Part shown: piece after piece, positions 16,353 through 24,545 of the stretch
Position numbering within the stretch: position 1 is the stretch's first letter
Layout: the number at the start of each line of letters is the position of its first letter
Assembly: GCA_964640055.1 (NCBI GenBank)
Contig: CAZXFH010000036.1
Location: 1-33,794, forward strand
Reading direction: 5' to 3'
Source: CAZXFH01 sp964640055
GTDB lineage: Bacteria > Fidelibacterota > UBA2242 > JAFGTP01
Length of the DNA stretch: 33,794 nucleotides
Program-made: the position numbers and the translations under genes
The notes under the pieces: model-generated
Database searches by the model: none
Told to the model about the DNA's origin: nothing
What the model saw: only the letters and a program-made list of their open reading frames with translations

Positions 16353-19300
16353 ATGAATCAAAATAGTACCATATCCGATGTAGTTGATAAAAAAAAACTA
16401 CTCAAAAAAGGGAAGGAGTTATTACAATCCCAGGAGTATACCCAGGCAGAGCTGTTATTTAAATCCCGATCATCACTTATTTCAGGTGATGAACATTTAT
16501 GTACTCTGCTGGTGCTCAGTTTATTAAAACAGGATAAAGATCAGGAAGCCTATCATTATCTTCAGGAATTTTTGAAATCCAAGCCAGATTCCCCTCTTTG
16601 TCAGCGGGAATTGGGACGCATCTTTTTAAGAGGAAAAAATTACAAATTGGCCATTAGTTGGTTGCAAAAGGCGGCCCGATTAAACCCGGATGATTTTGAA
16701 ACCTATAATTTATTAGGGCAATCCCTGTTCCTTTCTAAAAAATATTCTGCAGCCCGGAAAGCGTATCTAATTGCTAAACAGTTGCGTCCGGATATTCCAG
16801 AGACATACTTGAAGATTGGCTTTATTCTGGAAGAACAAAAAGATTTTGTGTCTGCAGAACGTATTTACAAAGAATTACTGGAAAAATACCCCCGCTATCT
16901 GGAGGCATACAATAAATTGGGCCTATTGTACAAACAGGTTGGTAAATTGGAAACGGCGGAATCTATTTTTAGGCAAGGGATACAACTTGATCCGGGTTTT
17001 ATCAGATTTTATGGGAACCTGGGTAATGTTCTCCAAAAACAGGGAAAATATCAAGCGGCACTAATACAGTATGAAAAGGCATTAAAAGAAAAACCGGATT
17101 ATCATGAGGCCCTTTTTTCGCGGGGATTGATTCATTTGTTGCATGGTGATTTTGAGAAAGGTTGGCGGGATTATGAGCATCGCTGGCATTTGCAGGAGGC
17201 TCAGGAGTTTGCGGTGGAAGGGCCGTTATGGAAAGGGAACCGGCTTCCCAAGGCGAGCTTATTGGTTTGGGCAGAGCAGGGTTTTGGTGATACCATTCAG
17301 TTTAGCCGATATCTTCCCTGGGTTGGTCCCAAAGTGGGCCAGTTGACCCTGGCTTGTCACCGCTCTTTACACAGGTTGTTTGAATCAGTTCAGGGTGTGG
17401 ATAAAATAATTGATATTGATAATCATAGCCAGTTTCCCTTTGATTATCAGATCCCCCTGATGAGTTTACCTAAAAATTTTAAGAGTAATAGGGATTCCAT
17501 TCCGAACAAGACGCCTTATTTAGAAGCGCCTAAGAAAGCCTATCAAAAAATAGTTCCGCGAATAAACACTAGTAAAGATCGGTTTAATATTGGCATTGTT
17601 TGGGCTGGTAATATAAAAAACACCAATGATTATAATCGATCCTGCAAACTGGAGCATTTTGAGCTATTAGATAATGTTAAGGGTGTCCAGCTCTATAGTA
17701 TACAGAAAGGGGCAGCCGTTCAAGACTTAAGGGAGCGATCCTTTTCAAATATTATTGATCTGGATGATTTAATCTCGGATTTTGGTGATACGGCAGCAAT
17801 TATTAACCAGCTGGATTTGATTATAACAGTGGATACAGCCGTAGCACACCTGGCCGGGGCTCTGGATAAACCGGTCTGGACATTGATTCCTTTTTATCCT
17901 GATTGGCGCTGGATGCTGGATCGTGAGGATAGTCCCTGGTACCCGAGTATGCGATTATTCCGCCAAAGTTCACCTGGTAATTGGAAGGTGGTTTTCCAGA
18001 AAGTGCGGTCTGAATTAAATCGCGAACTTAAAAAGCAGACATCATTTCGTTTAGAAGAATTGACTGAATTAGAGAAAATGATTCAAAGAGGAGCGCTTAA
18101 GCCAGCGGAAACAGCACTCTGTCAATATCTTGAGAAAAACAAAAAGACAGCGCATGCTCATTATCTGTTATCCTTGATTAAGCATCAATATCAAGATTTT
18201 CCCCGGGCCCTAAAATGTATCAAGCTGGCAGTAGAATTGGATCCTCAAAACGTGGATTACTTGATTCGTTTGGGACATTATTATTTTGATTTAGGTCAGA
18301 TAGATAAAGCAGAGCATACTTTTCTAAAAGTTCTGATTCTTGATCCGGGATCTTATACCGCTTATTTAATGATTGGTAAGATACTTGAGACAAAACAGGA
18401 AGGCCCGCAAGCTAATTTTTATTTCGAAAAGGCTCTTGAATGTAATCGTGAGGACTGGGAACCCTATTATTATCTGGGTAAATATCACTTTTTCAATAAA
18501 AACATGAATGAAGCCTTGCATTACTTACAAAAAGCCGGTCAGCAGAACCCCAAATATGTCAATATCCATGTCCTGATTGGCCTTTCCTATAAATATTTAA
18601 AGCAGTATGATAAGGCGATCGACCAATTCAAGAGGGCCCTTCGATTAAAACCTGGCTCAGCTGAAGTATATAATAATCTGGCCAATGTATATAACCATAT
18701 GGGAAATATAGCGCTGGCCGAAGAAAATTATTTGAAATCCATCCAGTTAAATCAGGACTATTATCTAAGTTATTTTAATCTGGGGAGACTGTACCATAAG
18801 CAGAATGATTTAAAAAGAGCTGCGTCAGCATATCAAAAGACCTTGGCAATCAAACCGGATTTCTTAGGTGCGCTCAATAATTACAGTTCTATACTGGTGG
18901 CTAAAAAAGAATTAAAAAAAGCCTTACGCGTTGCCCTGAAAGCCATCAAACTATATCCACAAAACCCGCATATTAATAATACATTGGGTATAATATATAA
19001 TCATATGGGCCATTACCAGCAAGCCAAAGCTTACTATCGAAAAGCCTTGACCTTTAAGCCTAATTTTATTGCTGCCCATTCTAATTTGGGATCTACATAT
19101 TTCAATCTCAGGCAATTTGACAAGGCGCTGACTTATGGTAATAAAGCCATTGAATTGGATCCGCAGCATGCAGAGGCCCACTGGAACCGGGCGATTACCC
19201 TCTTGGCAACGGGTCATTTTAAAGAAGGATGGTCCGAGTATGAATGGCGTTGGGAGAAGGATGATTTTAAAAAAATAAAGCCCAATTTTTCACAACCTTA

Positions 19301-20165
19301 CTGGGATGGCAGTCAGCAAAAAGATAAAAGATTATTAGTATGGACTGAACAGGGATATGGTGATACCATTCAATTTATTCGTTTTGTCCAATTGGCCCGG
19401 GAAAAAGTGAATCGACTTTTTGTGCTGGCGCCAAAGCCTATCGTTCGGCTTCTAAAAACAGTTTCGGGTATAGATAAGGTCATTCCCAAGCAGGGCGCTC
19501 TGCCTGATTTTGATATACATGTACCCTTATTAAGTTTGCCGGCACTCTTGAATGTAACGAAAAAAGATATTGATGTGAAAACACCCTACATTAGGGCTCC
19601 TGAAAGCCCTAGCATGAAAGCGCTTGATAAAGGCAATAATGGTGCCCTGTTGAAAGTCGGCATCGTCTGGAGAGGTGCTGAGCACCACAAAAATGACCGT
19701 CACCGGTCCTGTCCGGTACATCATTTTAAGAAATTAGGTGAAGCTGATAATGTGGTCTTATACACGCTCCAAAAGGAGTCGGATATAAAAGAACTGAGCA
19801 ATCTGAAAAATATGATTAAAATAGTTGATTTAAGACAATTGTTAAAGAATTTCAGTGATACCGCTGTGATTATTGAACAACTGGATTTAGTTGTTTCTGT
19901 TGACACAGCGGTTGCCCATCTCGCCGGGGCACTGGGTAAACCTGTCTGGATCTTATTACCTTACAATGGAGATTGGCGTTGGATGACAGAGCCGGAAAAA
20001 ACAATCTGGTATCCAACCGCTCGCCTATTTCGTCAAAAAGAATTAGATGATTGGGATAGTGTTTTCGATAGAGTGATTATTGCATTAAAAAGTACAATTA
20101 TGAATAAATTGAAAAGATCAGGAAAATTGAATGACAAAACCGAGCCGAATAGAGCTAAAGAGTAG
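16353..20165 (+). CDS. Giant protein with two TPR + GT9-like glycosyltransferase modules
   Basis: A 1270-residue soluble protein built as TPR-GT-TPR-GT. Residues about 10-255 are TPRs. A GT9-like (heptosyltransferase-fold) domain spans about 260-555, with WAEQGFGDTIQF (near 305), IGIVWAGN and VDTAVAHLAGALDKP (near 492). TPRs resume at about 570-945. A second GT9-like domain spans about 950-1260, with WTEQGYGDTIQF (near 996), VGIVWRGAEHHKNDRHRSC and VDTAVAHLAGALGKP (near 1182). Each GT module is preceded by a GxFxxGWxxYExRW segment. TPR-glycosyltransferase proteins of this kind recur near flagellin genes, and O-linked modification of flagellin is the obvious hypothesis. It is divergent from the flagellin gene. 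The stop lies 35 bases inside the next gene, a single-module paralogue. Confidence 0.85.
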   Translation: MNQNSTISDVVDKKKLLKKGKELLQSQEYTQAELLFKSRSSLISGDEHLCTLLVLSLLKQDKDQEAYHYLQEFLKSKPDSPLCQRELGRIFLRGKNYKLAISWLQKAARLNPDDFETYNLLGQSLFLSKKYSAARKAYLIAKQLRPDIPETYLKIGFILEEQKDFVSAERIYKELLEKYPRYLEAYNKLGLLYKQVGKLETAESIFRQGIQLDPGFIRFYGNLGNVLQKQGKYQAALIQYEKALKEKPDYHEALFSRGLIHLLHGDFEKGWRDYEHRWHLQEAQEFAVEGPLWKGNRLPKASLLVWAEQGFGDTIQFSRYLPWVGPKVGQLTLACHRSLHRLFESVQGVDKIIDIDNHSQFPFDYQIPLMSLPKNFKSNRDSIPNKTPYLEAPKKAYQKIVPRINTSKDRFNIGIVWAGNIKNTNDYNRSCKLEHFELLDNVKGVQLYSIQKGAAVQDLRERSFSNIIDLDDLISDFGDTAAIINQLDLIITVDTAVAHLAGALDKPVWTLIPFYPDWRWMLDREDSPWYPSMRLFRQSSPGNWKVVFQKVRSELNRELKKQTSFRLEELTELEKMIQRGALKPAETALCQYLEKNKKTAHAHYLLSLIKHQYQDFPRALKCIKLAVELDPQNVDYLIRLGHYYFDLGQIDKAEHTFLKVLILDPGSYTAYLMIGKILETKQEGPQANFYFEKALECNREDWEPYYYLGKYHFFNKNMNEALHYLQKAGQQNPKYVNIHVLIGLSYKYLKQYDKAIDQFKRALRLKPGSAEVYNNLANVYNHMGNIALAEENYLKSIQLNQDYYLSYFNLGRLYHKQNDLKRAASAYQKTLAIKPDFLGALNNYSSILVAKKELKKALRVALKAIKLYPQNPHINNTLGIIYNHMGHYQQAKAYYRKALTFKPNFIAAHSNLGSTYFNLRQFDKALTYGNKAIELDPQHAEAHWNRAITLLATGHFKEGWSEYEWRWEKDDFKKIKPNFSQPYWDGSQQKDKRLLVWTEQGYGDTIQFIRFVQLAREKVNRLFVLAPKPIVRLLKTVSGIDKVIPKQGALPDFDIHVPLLSLPALLNVTKKDIDVKTPYIRAPESPSMKALDKGNNGALLKVGIVWRGAEHHKNDRHRSCPVHHFKKLGEADNVVLYTLQKESDIKELSNLKNMIKIVDLRQLLKNFSDTAVIIEQLDLVVSVDTAVAHLAGALGKPVWILLPYNGDWRWMTEPEKTIWYPTARLFRQKELDDWDSVFDRVIIALKSTIMNKLKRSGKLNDKTEPNRAKE

Positions 20166-22083
20166 CAAGGTTATAGAATGGCTCAGGCAATTTCATGATT
20201 TGAATACGCAACAATTGGATCGGATAAAAGCAATTCTGCAATGTCCCCATCATCCAACCAAGGTCAAACAATTGTTGCAAAAGGTACATGTCACCACCAC
20301 GAGCCCGTTAACTGCCAGTCTCTACCTGGGAATAGCTCTGATAGAAGCGAAGGAAAGAAAACTTGGATTAAAATTGATTCGAAGTATTTTTATTTCATCA
20401 ACGTCTCAAGAAAAAGAAAAGCTAATTGAACATTGGAATCAGCTTGTGACCAATAGCTCTATTGAAAGTGCTTTGACTGTTTATGATCATTTAAACTCTT
20501 TTATGCCGGCAAATACACAGCTGCTGAATACAATTGGATATATGTTTATGGTTAAGGGAAAATTGAAAGAGGCTGGTTCTTGTTTTAAGAAAGCGCTTTC
20601 TATAAACCCTAGGTATATACCCGCGTTAATCAATATGGGCAATTTATCAAAGGGGAATGAACGATACCAGCAAGCGATAGAATATTTTAAGAGCGCGATT
20701 GAAAAAGATAAATTTAATTGCATTGCTTATTACAGTTTGGGGGATATATTAATTAAAGCCGGAAAATATAAATATGCCCTAAAAACTTACCAAATAGCAT
20801 CCGAACTAGAACCGAGAAATGAAAAAGTGTTATTTAAACTGGCCCGAACTTATGATTATTTAAAACAACCTGAACAAGCGCTCAATTATTACCAGCAAAT
20901 AATAAAAAGCAACCCTCATTTTTCCGATGCTTACAGTAATATGGCCATCGATTTATACTATCTGGGTAAAGTAAAAGATGCAGAAAACATATTATTACAC
21001 GGATTAGAATTATTCCCCAATGATCCGAAGTTGTTAACCAATTTGGGTAATATATTTATTAACATGCGAAAATTTGATAGGGCGAGGCATCATTTAGAAA
21101 AAGCCATAGCAATAGATCCCAAAAATCACAATGCCTTGTTTACACGAGCCCTGATCGGTCTCACCAAAGGAGATTTCAGGAAGGGATTTCAGGGGTATGA
21201 ACATCGTTTTAGAGTCAAAAATTTTAAAAAGGTCAAGTACAGCCTGCCGTTTTGGGATGGCAACCCGCTGAAGCATAAGAAACTTATTATCTGGAGTGAA
21301 CAGGGATTCGGAGATACGATTCAATTTGTTCGTTTTTCCGGATTAGTGAAATCAAGAGTAGCGGACTTCAGAATACAATGCCAAAAAGAACTTTATGATT
21401 TATTACAATACTCTTTTCCAGAGATGAATATTACCGATCAAGAGGTGGATATAGATGAGTATGATTATCAGCTGCCACTATTAAGTTTACCCCGGGTTTT
21501 ACACTTAGATACCGGTCAAATAGCAACTAAGAGTTCCTATTTAAGACCCTCTCCAGATTCCGAGAGGAAAATCAGCCAGAAATTAAATTTAGATAGGGGT
21601 TTTGTTAATATTGGAATTGTATGGCAAGGCAGGCCAAGTCATCAAAATGATCATCACAGATCTTGTTCCTTGGGTTTTTTCAAAAGATTGTTTGCTATCG
21701 AAAACATCCATTATTATAGTCTTCAAAAAGGATTTAATTATACAAAAGAGTTAAAGCAGGAAAATTCTTTTACTGATTTGGATAGTTTGATCGACAATTT
21801 TTCAGATACAGCGGCTATTATAAATTGCTTAGATCTGGTCATTTGTGTAGATACCGCGGTTGCCCATTTGGCAGGTGCAATGGGGAAAGCAGTCTGGATC
21901 CTGCTACCGTATAATGGGGATTGGCGCTGGATGACAGAGGCTGACAAGACCAGCTGGTATCCGACTGCGCGACTGTTTCGGCAAAGAGTTCTGGGGGATT
22001 GGAAAGAGGTATTTGACAGAGTATATAATGCTCTGCGGAATTTTACAAAGCAAACAAGTAAAGGCAATCATTATGGCAGCTAG
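20131..22083 (+). CDS. TPR + GT9-like glycosyltransferase, single module
   Basis: A 650-residue paralogue of the preceding protein. A non-TPR helical N-terminus (about 1-110) leads into TPRs (about 125-340), then a GT9-like domain (about 345-645) with GDFRKGFQGYEHRF, WSEQGFGDTIQFVRF (near 387), IGIVWQGRPSHQNDHHRSC and VDTAVAHLAGAMGKA (near 572). It ends with PYNGDWRWMTEADKTSWYPT. That last segment is nearly identical to module 2 of the neighbour and less like module 1, so this gene and module 2 share the more recent common ancestor. It overlaps the previous gene by 35 bases and the sulfotransferase by 11, implying one transcript. The substrate is unknown, and flagellin or another exported protein is plausible. 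Confidence 0.85.
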   Translation: MTKPSRIELKSSKVIEWLRQFHDLNTQQLDRIKAILQCPHHPTKVKQLLQKVHVTTTSPLTASLYLGIALIEAKERKLGLKLIRSIFISSTSQEKEKLIEHWNQLVTNSSIESALTVYDHLNSFMPANTQLLNTIGYMFMVKGKLKEAGSCFKKALSINPRYIPALINMGNLSKGNERYQQAIEYFKSAIEKDKFNCIAYYSLGDILIKAGKYKYALKTYQIASELEPRNEKVLFKLARTYDYLKQPEQALNYYQQIIKSNPHFSDAYSNMAIDLYYLGKVKDAENILLHGLELFPNDPKLLTNLGNIFINMRKFDRARHHLEKAIAIDPKNHNALFTRALIGLTKGDFRKGFQGYEHRFRVKNFKKVKYSLPFWDGNPLKHKKLIIWSEQGFGDTIQFVRFSGLVKSRVADFRIQCQKELYDLLQYSFPEMNITDQEVDIDEYDYQLPLLSLPRVLHLDTGQIATKSSYLRPSPDSERKISQKLNLDRGFVNIGIVWQGRPSHQNDHHRSCSLGFFKRLFAIENIHYYSLQKGFNYTKELKQENSFTDLDSLIDNFSDTAAIINCLDLVICVDTAVAHLAGAMGKAVWILLPYNGDWRWMTEADKTSWYPTARLFRQRVLGDWKEVFDRVYNALRNFTKQTSKGNHYGS

Positions 22084-22840
22084 CAGTAAATTGACATTGG
22101 CTCAAAAACCGATGAAAAAGGCAATGGTCGTCAGTCATGAGCGGTCCGGGACCCATTTTTTGATGAACACCCTGGATAAGAATTTTGAATATATTGGCTG
22201 TCCCTGGATCAATTTTGATTTTGAGCTGGGCTTGAATTTTCACTCTGCCCGTAATATTTTGCAATTTTTCCAGAAATTACATGATCAACCTGTTCTTAAT
22301 GTAATTAAATCGCATCACCAGTGTGCTTTTTTTGCCAAGCTATTATCCTATTTAACGGAACAGTTCCATATTTTTTATATTTATCGGGATCCCCGGGATG
22401 TCATGCTCAGTTTTCATCGTTTGATCAATCATTTTCAATGGGATGAAGGGCCCCGAGTAAATAGGATTGGGGATTTTATCCGCGCGCAACCGCGGGGCGC
22501 TATTCTCAGATATCAGAAGGAACAGACGCCCACCATGCTCCATCGCTGGCAGGATCATGTGGAAGGCTGGTATAATTACAGTCTGACCGATAAGGGTAAG
22601 AATCTTATTTTGATCAAATTCGAAGATCTAAATCTGCGCTTCGAGGAAACCGTAAAATATATCGGGGAGCGGATTGGTCAGCCGGTTACCGATCCCAGGC
22701 GACCCAGTTCACGGGAAAATGTCATCTATACCGGTAAAGGGGTTGTCGGCGGTCATAAGGAACACTTTACCCCGCAGGACTATGAATTTGTCCAAAAGAC
22801 AGTCACGAAAACCATGCAGCGGCTGAACATAGACTGGTAA
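22073..22840 (+). CDS. Sulfotransferase
   Basis: A protein of about 255 residues with a P-loop-like PAPS site SHERSGTHFLMNTL (residues 21-34) and a 3'-phosphate site YRDPRDVMLSFHRL. The C-terminal IYTGKGVVGGHKEHFTPQD corresponds to the conserved GxxGxW/H-type end of family 1 enzymes. I chose the ATG at 22073. The same frame opens at a TTG at 22013, but that would overlap the TPR-GT gene by 71 bases and add residues before the PAPS loop that look like noise. It is the third gene of a unit with two TPR glycosyltransferases, so it may sulfate the sugar they add (inference). Confidence 0.85.
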   Translation: MAASSKLTLAQKPMKKAMVVSHERSGTHFLMNTLDKNFEYIGCPWINFDFELGLNFHSARNILQFFQKLHDQPVLNVIKSHHQCAFFAKLLSYLTEQFHIFYIYRDPRDVMLSFHRLINHFQWDEGPRVNRIGDFIRAQPRGAILRYQKEQTPTMLHRWQDHVEGWYNYSLTDKGKNLILIKFEDLNLRFEETVKYIGERIGQPVTDPRRPSSRENVIYTGKGVVGGHKEHFTPQDYEFVQKTVTKTMQRLNIDW

Positions 22841-22892
22841 TGCTTATTATTTTGGCTGGTATAAAGGGAATATTTATCCAGCTACTTGGAGC

Positions 22893-23678
22893 TCAATCCA
22901 GCCAGTGATTTAAGTTACGATTTATGATCTGAGCACATTTATGGATATCCCGGCGATAAAGATCTTTTAAAATATGACGGGCTTCAGCGCTGACTTTTAT
23001 CTTTTTAGAACGCGCATTTTTTTTATGAATTTTAATTTTCTTGTGTGGTGATATTTTTAAAAAAGTACATAGTTCGTTTTCAATAATTCCTCTGTTTTTA
23101 ACTAAATCATCGAATAACAGGATCTTGACTTGCTCTTTACCGAATAGTTGCAAGTAAGTCTGGATTTGCCGGGCATAGAACCCTTTCCATAAAATTACCG
23201 GTGGAGTAAAGGGGTTAAAGTTTAGTGTATTGTGTTTAAGTTCGTCAATACCTTTAATCAGGAAGTGGTCAAAGTCTAATTTATTTTTATTATTTTGGCA
23301 GCTATACTGATAATCGGAAATAGTGCGTTCAATTGGATTACGAAGAATAACGATTATTTTTATTGGACCAAGTAAATCATGAATATTTTGAGCTGTACCT
23401 GGGAAATATAAATAGGATGGCGATATTTCACCCCGTATTTGATAGGTCTGGCCCTCTTTGAAATAAGCGGTATATTCTTTGAAAGACATCGACCTGTGGC
23501 CTGAAATCTTATTTTGTCGATAGGAAAAAAACAGAATTTCTTTAATTTCCGGGACAAATACCTGCGGATGACGCTGCATCCAGTCATATATACTGGTGGT
23601 ACCCGAACGCGAAGCGCCGACTCCTAAAAAGGTCGGCTGGCGGTCTTCATTACTTGTATCGGAACGGTTATTTCTCAT
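22893..23678 (-). CDS. Sulfotransferase, heparan N-sulfotransferase-like type
   Basis: A 261-residue enzyme with a PAPS loop GVGASRSGTTSIYDWMQRHP (from residue 19), typical of the carbohydrate sulfotransferase branch, followed by EIKEILFFSYR. The 3'-phosphate site is VILRNPIERTISDYQYS. FTPPVILWKGFYARQIQTYL and VKILLFDDLVKN complete the family pattern. It is convergent with the other sulfotransferase (52 bases between stops) and of a different subtype, so it is not a recent duplicate. It is the most distal - strand gene below flagellin 2, after the small FlgM-related protein. No strong ribosome binding site is seen before the ATG. A glycan acceptor is likely, but its identity is unknown. Confidence 0.87.
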   Translation of the reverse strand: MRNNRSDTSNEDRQPTFLGVGASRSGTTSIYDWMQRHPQVFVPEIKEILFFSYRQNKISGHRSMSFKEYTAYFKEGQTYQIRGEISPSYLYFPGTAQNIHDLLGPIKIIVILRNPIERTISDYQYSCQNNKNKLDFDHFLIKGIDELKHNTLNFNPFTPPVILWKGFYARQIQTYLQLFGKEQVKILLFDDLVKNRGIIENELCTFLKISPHKKIKIHKKNARSKKIKVSAEARHILKDLYRRDIHKCAQIINRNLNHWLD

Positions 23679-23795
23679 AGAAGTTAGTATTGTATTAATC
23701 TTACTCTAATTCTTATGTATAACTTGATTTGATCAGAATAAGTTTGTGTCCTGTATCAATATTTTTCCAGATTGTTTAATAAATGTTTGTAATGT

Positions 23796-24032
23796 TTATT
23801 CGGCCAAGTCCTGTAGTAAGCCATGAATTATAGTGTTAAAGACTTTAGGATCACTATAGACGTCATTTTTTAAATTATGATGGATTTGAGTCAGCATAGG
23901 CGAGTCCAGCAGGTTGAGATATTGGATATACTCTGTATAAAGTTCAATGGGATTGGCCGGCGTAACATTCCACCCTTTCCTTTGTTGATCAGGATTTTGC
24001 GATTTGGGTTCGTATGAGAAGTTGGTAGTCAA
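23796..24032 (-). CDS. Small protein sharing a domain with the FlgM-like protein
   Basis: A 78-residue protein. Residues 31-78 (LYTEYIQYLNLLD, HHNLKNDVYSDPKVFNTI) align without gaps to residues 71-118 of the FlgM-like protein at 11789-12307, with about 16 identities in 48 positions by eye, including Y-x-x-Y-L, LD, H, K, Y-x-x-P-x-V and N. It lacks the FlgM-like sigma-binding tail. The frame opens only a few codons upstream and the sole start is a TTG without a good ribosome binding site, so the start is uncertain. It lies between flagellin 2/HTH and a sulfotransferase. The function is not known. A flagellar regulator or a truncated paralogue are both possible. Confidence 0.5.
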   Translation of the reverse strand: MTTNFSYEPKSQNPDQQRKGWNVTPANPIELYTEYIQYLNLLDSPMLTQIHHNLKNDVYSDPKVFNTIIHGLLQDLAE

Positions 24033-24284
24033 TACATTTTATCCGATTTAGGGTGGTTTTCAATTTTAAAAAGATTCTAATTATAACATCGGTTTAAATC
24101 CGGACAGGTTTAATATTTAAAGCAACAGGTATTACTTCTGAGAATATAGATCAGGAATGTATAAGATCCTATAAAATCTATCTTCAGGAAGTAAAAAAGT
24201 ACAAACTCCGGGTCCATTCAAAGTGAATGGGACGCAAAAGCCTTCCCCCATCAGGAGAAGGCTTTTTAAGGTACCTAAAAGAGA
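24033..24284. other. Intergenic region with hairpins
   Basis: About 250 bases between the HTH gene and the small FlgM-related gene. They contain the bidirectional terminator at 24237-24267 and a perfect 7-bp hairpin CCATTCA/TGAATGG at 24214-24230 with a 3-base loop. The rest is AT-rich. On the - strand TCGGATAA near 24045 partly resembles a sigma-28 -10 box, but the spacing to an upstream TAAA is wrong. No gene is seen. Confidence 0.4.
24237..24267. terminator. Bidirectional terminator
   Basis: AAAAGCCTTC (24237-24246) pairs with GAAGGCTTTT (24257-24266), giving a 10-bp stem with an 11-base loop and T-runs on both strands. It ends the flagellin 2-HTH transcript on the - strand, 18 bases past the HTH stop. 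Confidence 0.8.
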
Positions 24285-24479
24285 TCACTCGCCAAGTTCT
24301 TTCAACTTCTCGTTCAGGATCTCATCAAACATCTTATCCAAGTGTTCTTTTTTCACTTTCCATTGACCTCCGATTTTGAGAGCGGGTATCTTTCTATTTT
24401 GGAGGAGGCGGTAAACGGTTTGTTCTTTGATGTTGAGATAGTTGGCAACCTCTTTTACGCCCATGATTTGATCAACCAT
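24285..24479 (-). CDS. Excisionase/MerR-type helix-turn-helix protein
   Basis: A 64-residue DNA-binding protein. VKEVANYLNIKEQTVYRLLQ followed by NRKIPALKIGGQWKVKKEHL is the complete winged HTH_17 (excisionase-family) pattern, with a short charged C-terminal helix. A strong GGGAGGTCC ribosome binding site precedes the ATG. It lies 66 bases after the flagellin 2 stop with no terminator between, and a terminator follows it, so it is probably co-transcribed with flagellin 2. No integrase or attachment site is nearby, so a regulatory role is more likely than excision. Its targets are not known, and the palindromes at 25511-25572 are candidates. Confidence 0.85.
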   Translation of the reverse strand: MVDQIMGVKEVANYLNIKEQTVYRLLQNRKIPALKIGGQWKVKKEHLDKMFDEILNEKLKELGE

Positions 24480-24545
24480 AGGACCTCCCTTTTAGCTATT
24501 TCAAAAAACAATATCGAGAAAAACCGGCGTGAAAGCAACTCTATT

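Noticed and set aside
16113..16361. 82-codon open frame on the - strand upstream of flagellin 1
   Set aside because: It covers the sigma-28-like promoter, is dominated by AT-rich sequence giving F/Y/I runs, matches no family and has no convincing ribosome binding site.
22841..22905. Terminator between the convergent sulfotransferases
   Set aside because: GGCTGG and CCAGC(C/T) segments can pair, but the stem is imperfect and no T-run follows on either strand.
24285..24479. HTH protein as a prophage or integrative-element excisionase
   Set aside because: No integrase, attachment repeat or other mobile gene in the neighbourhood, and it sits in a flagellin transcript.
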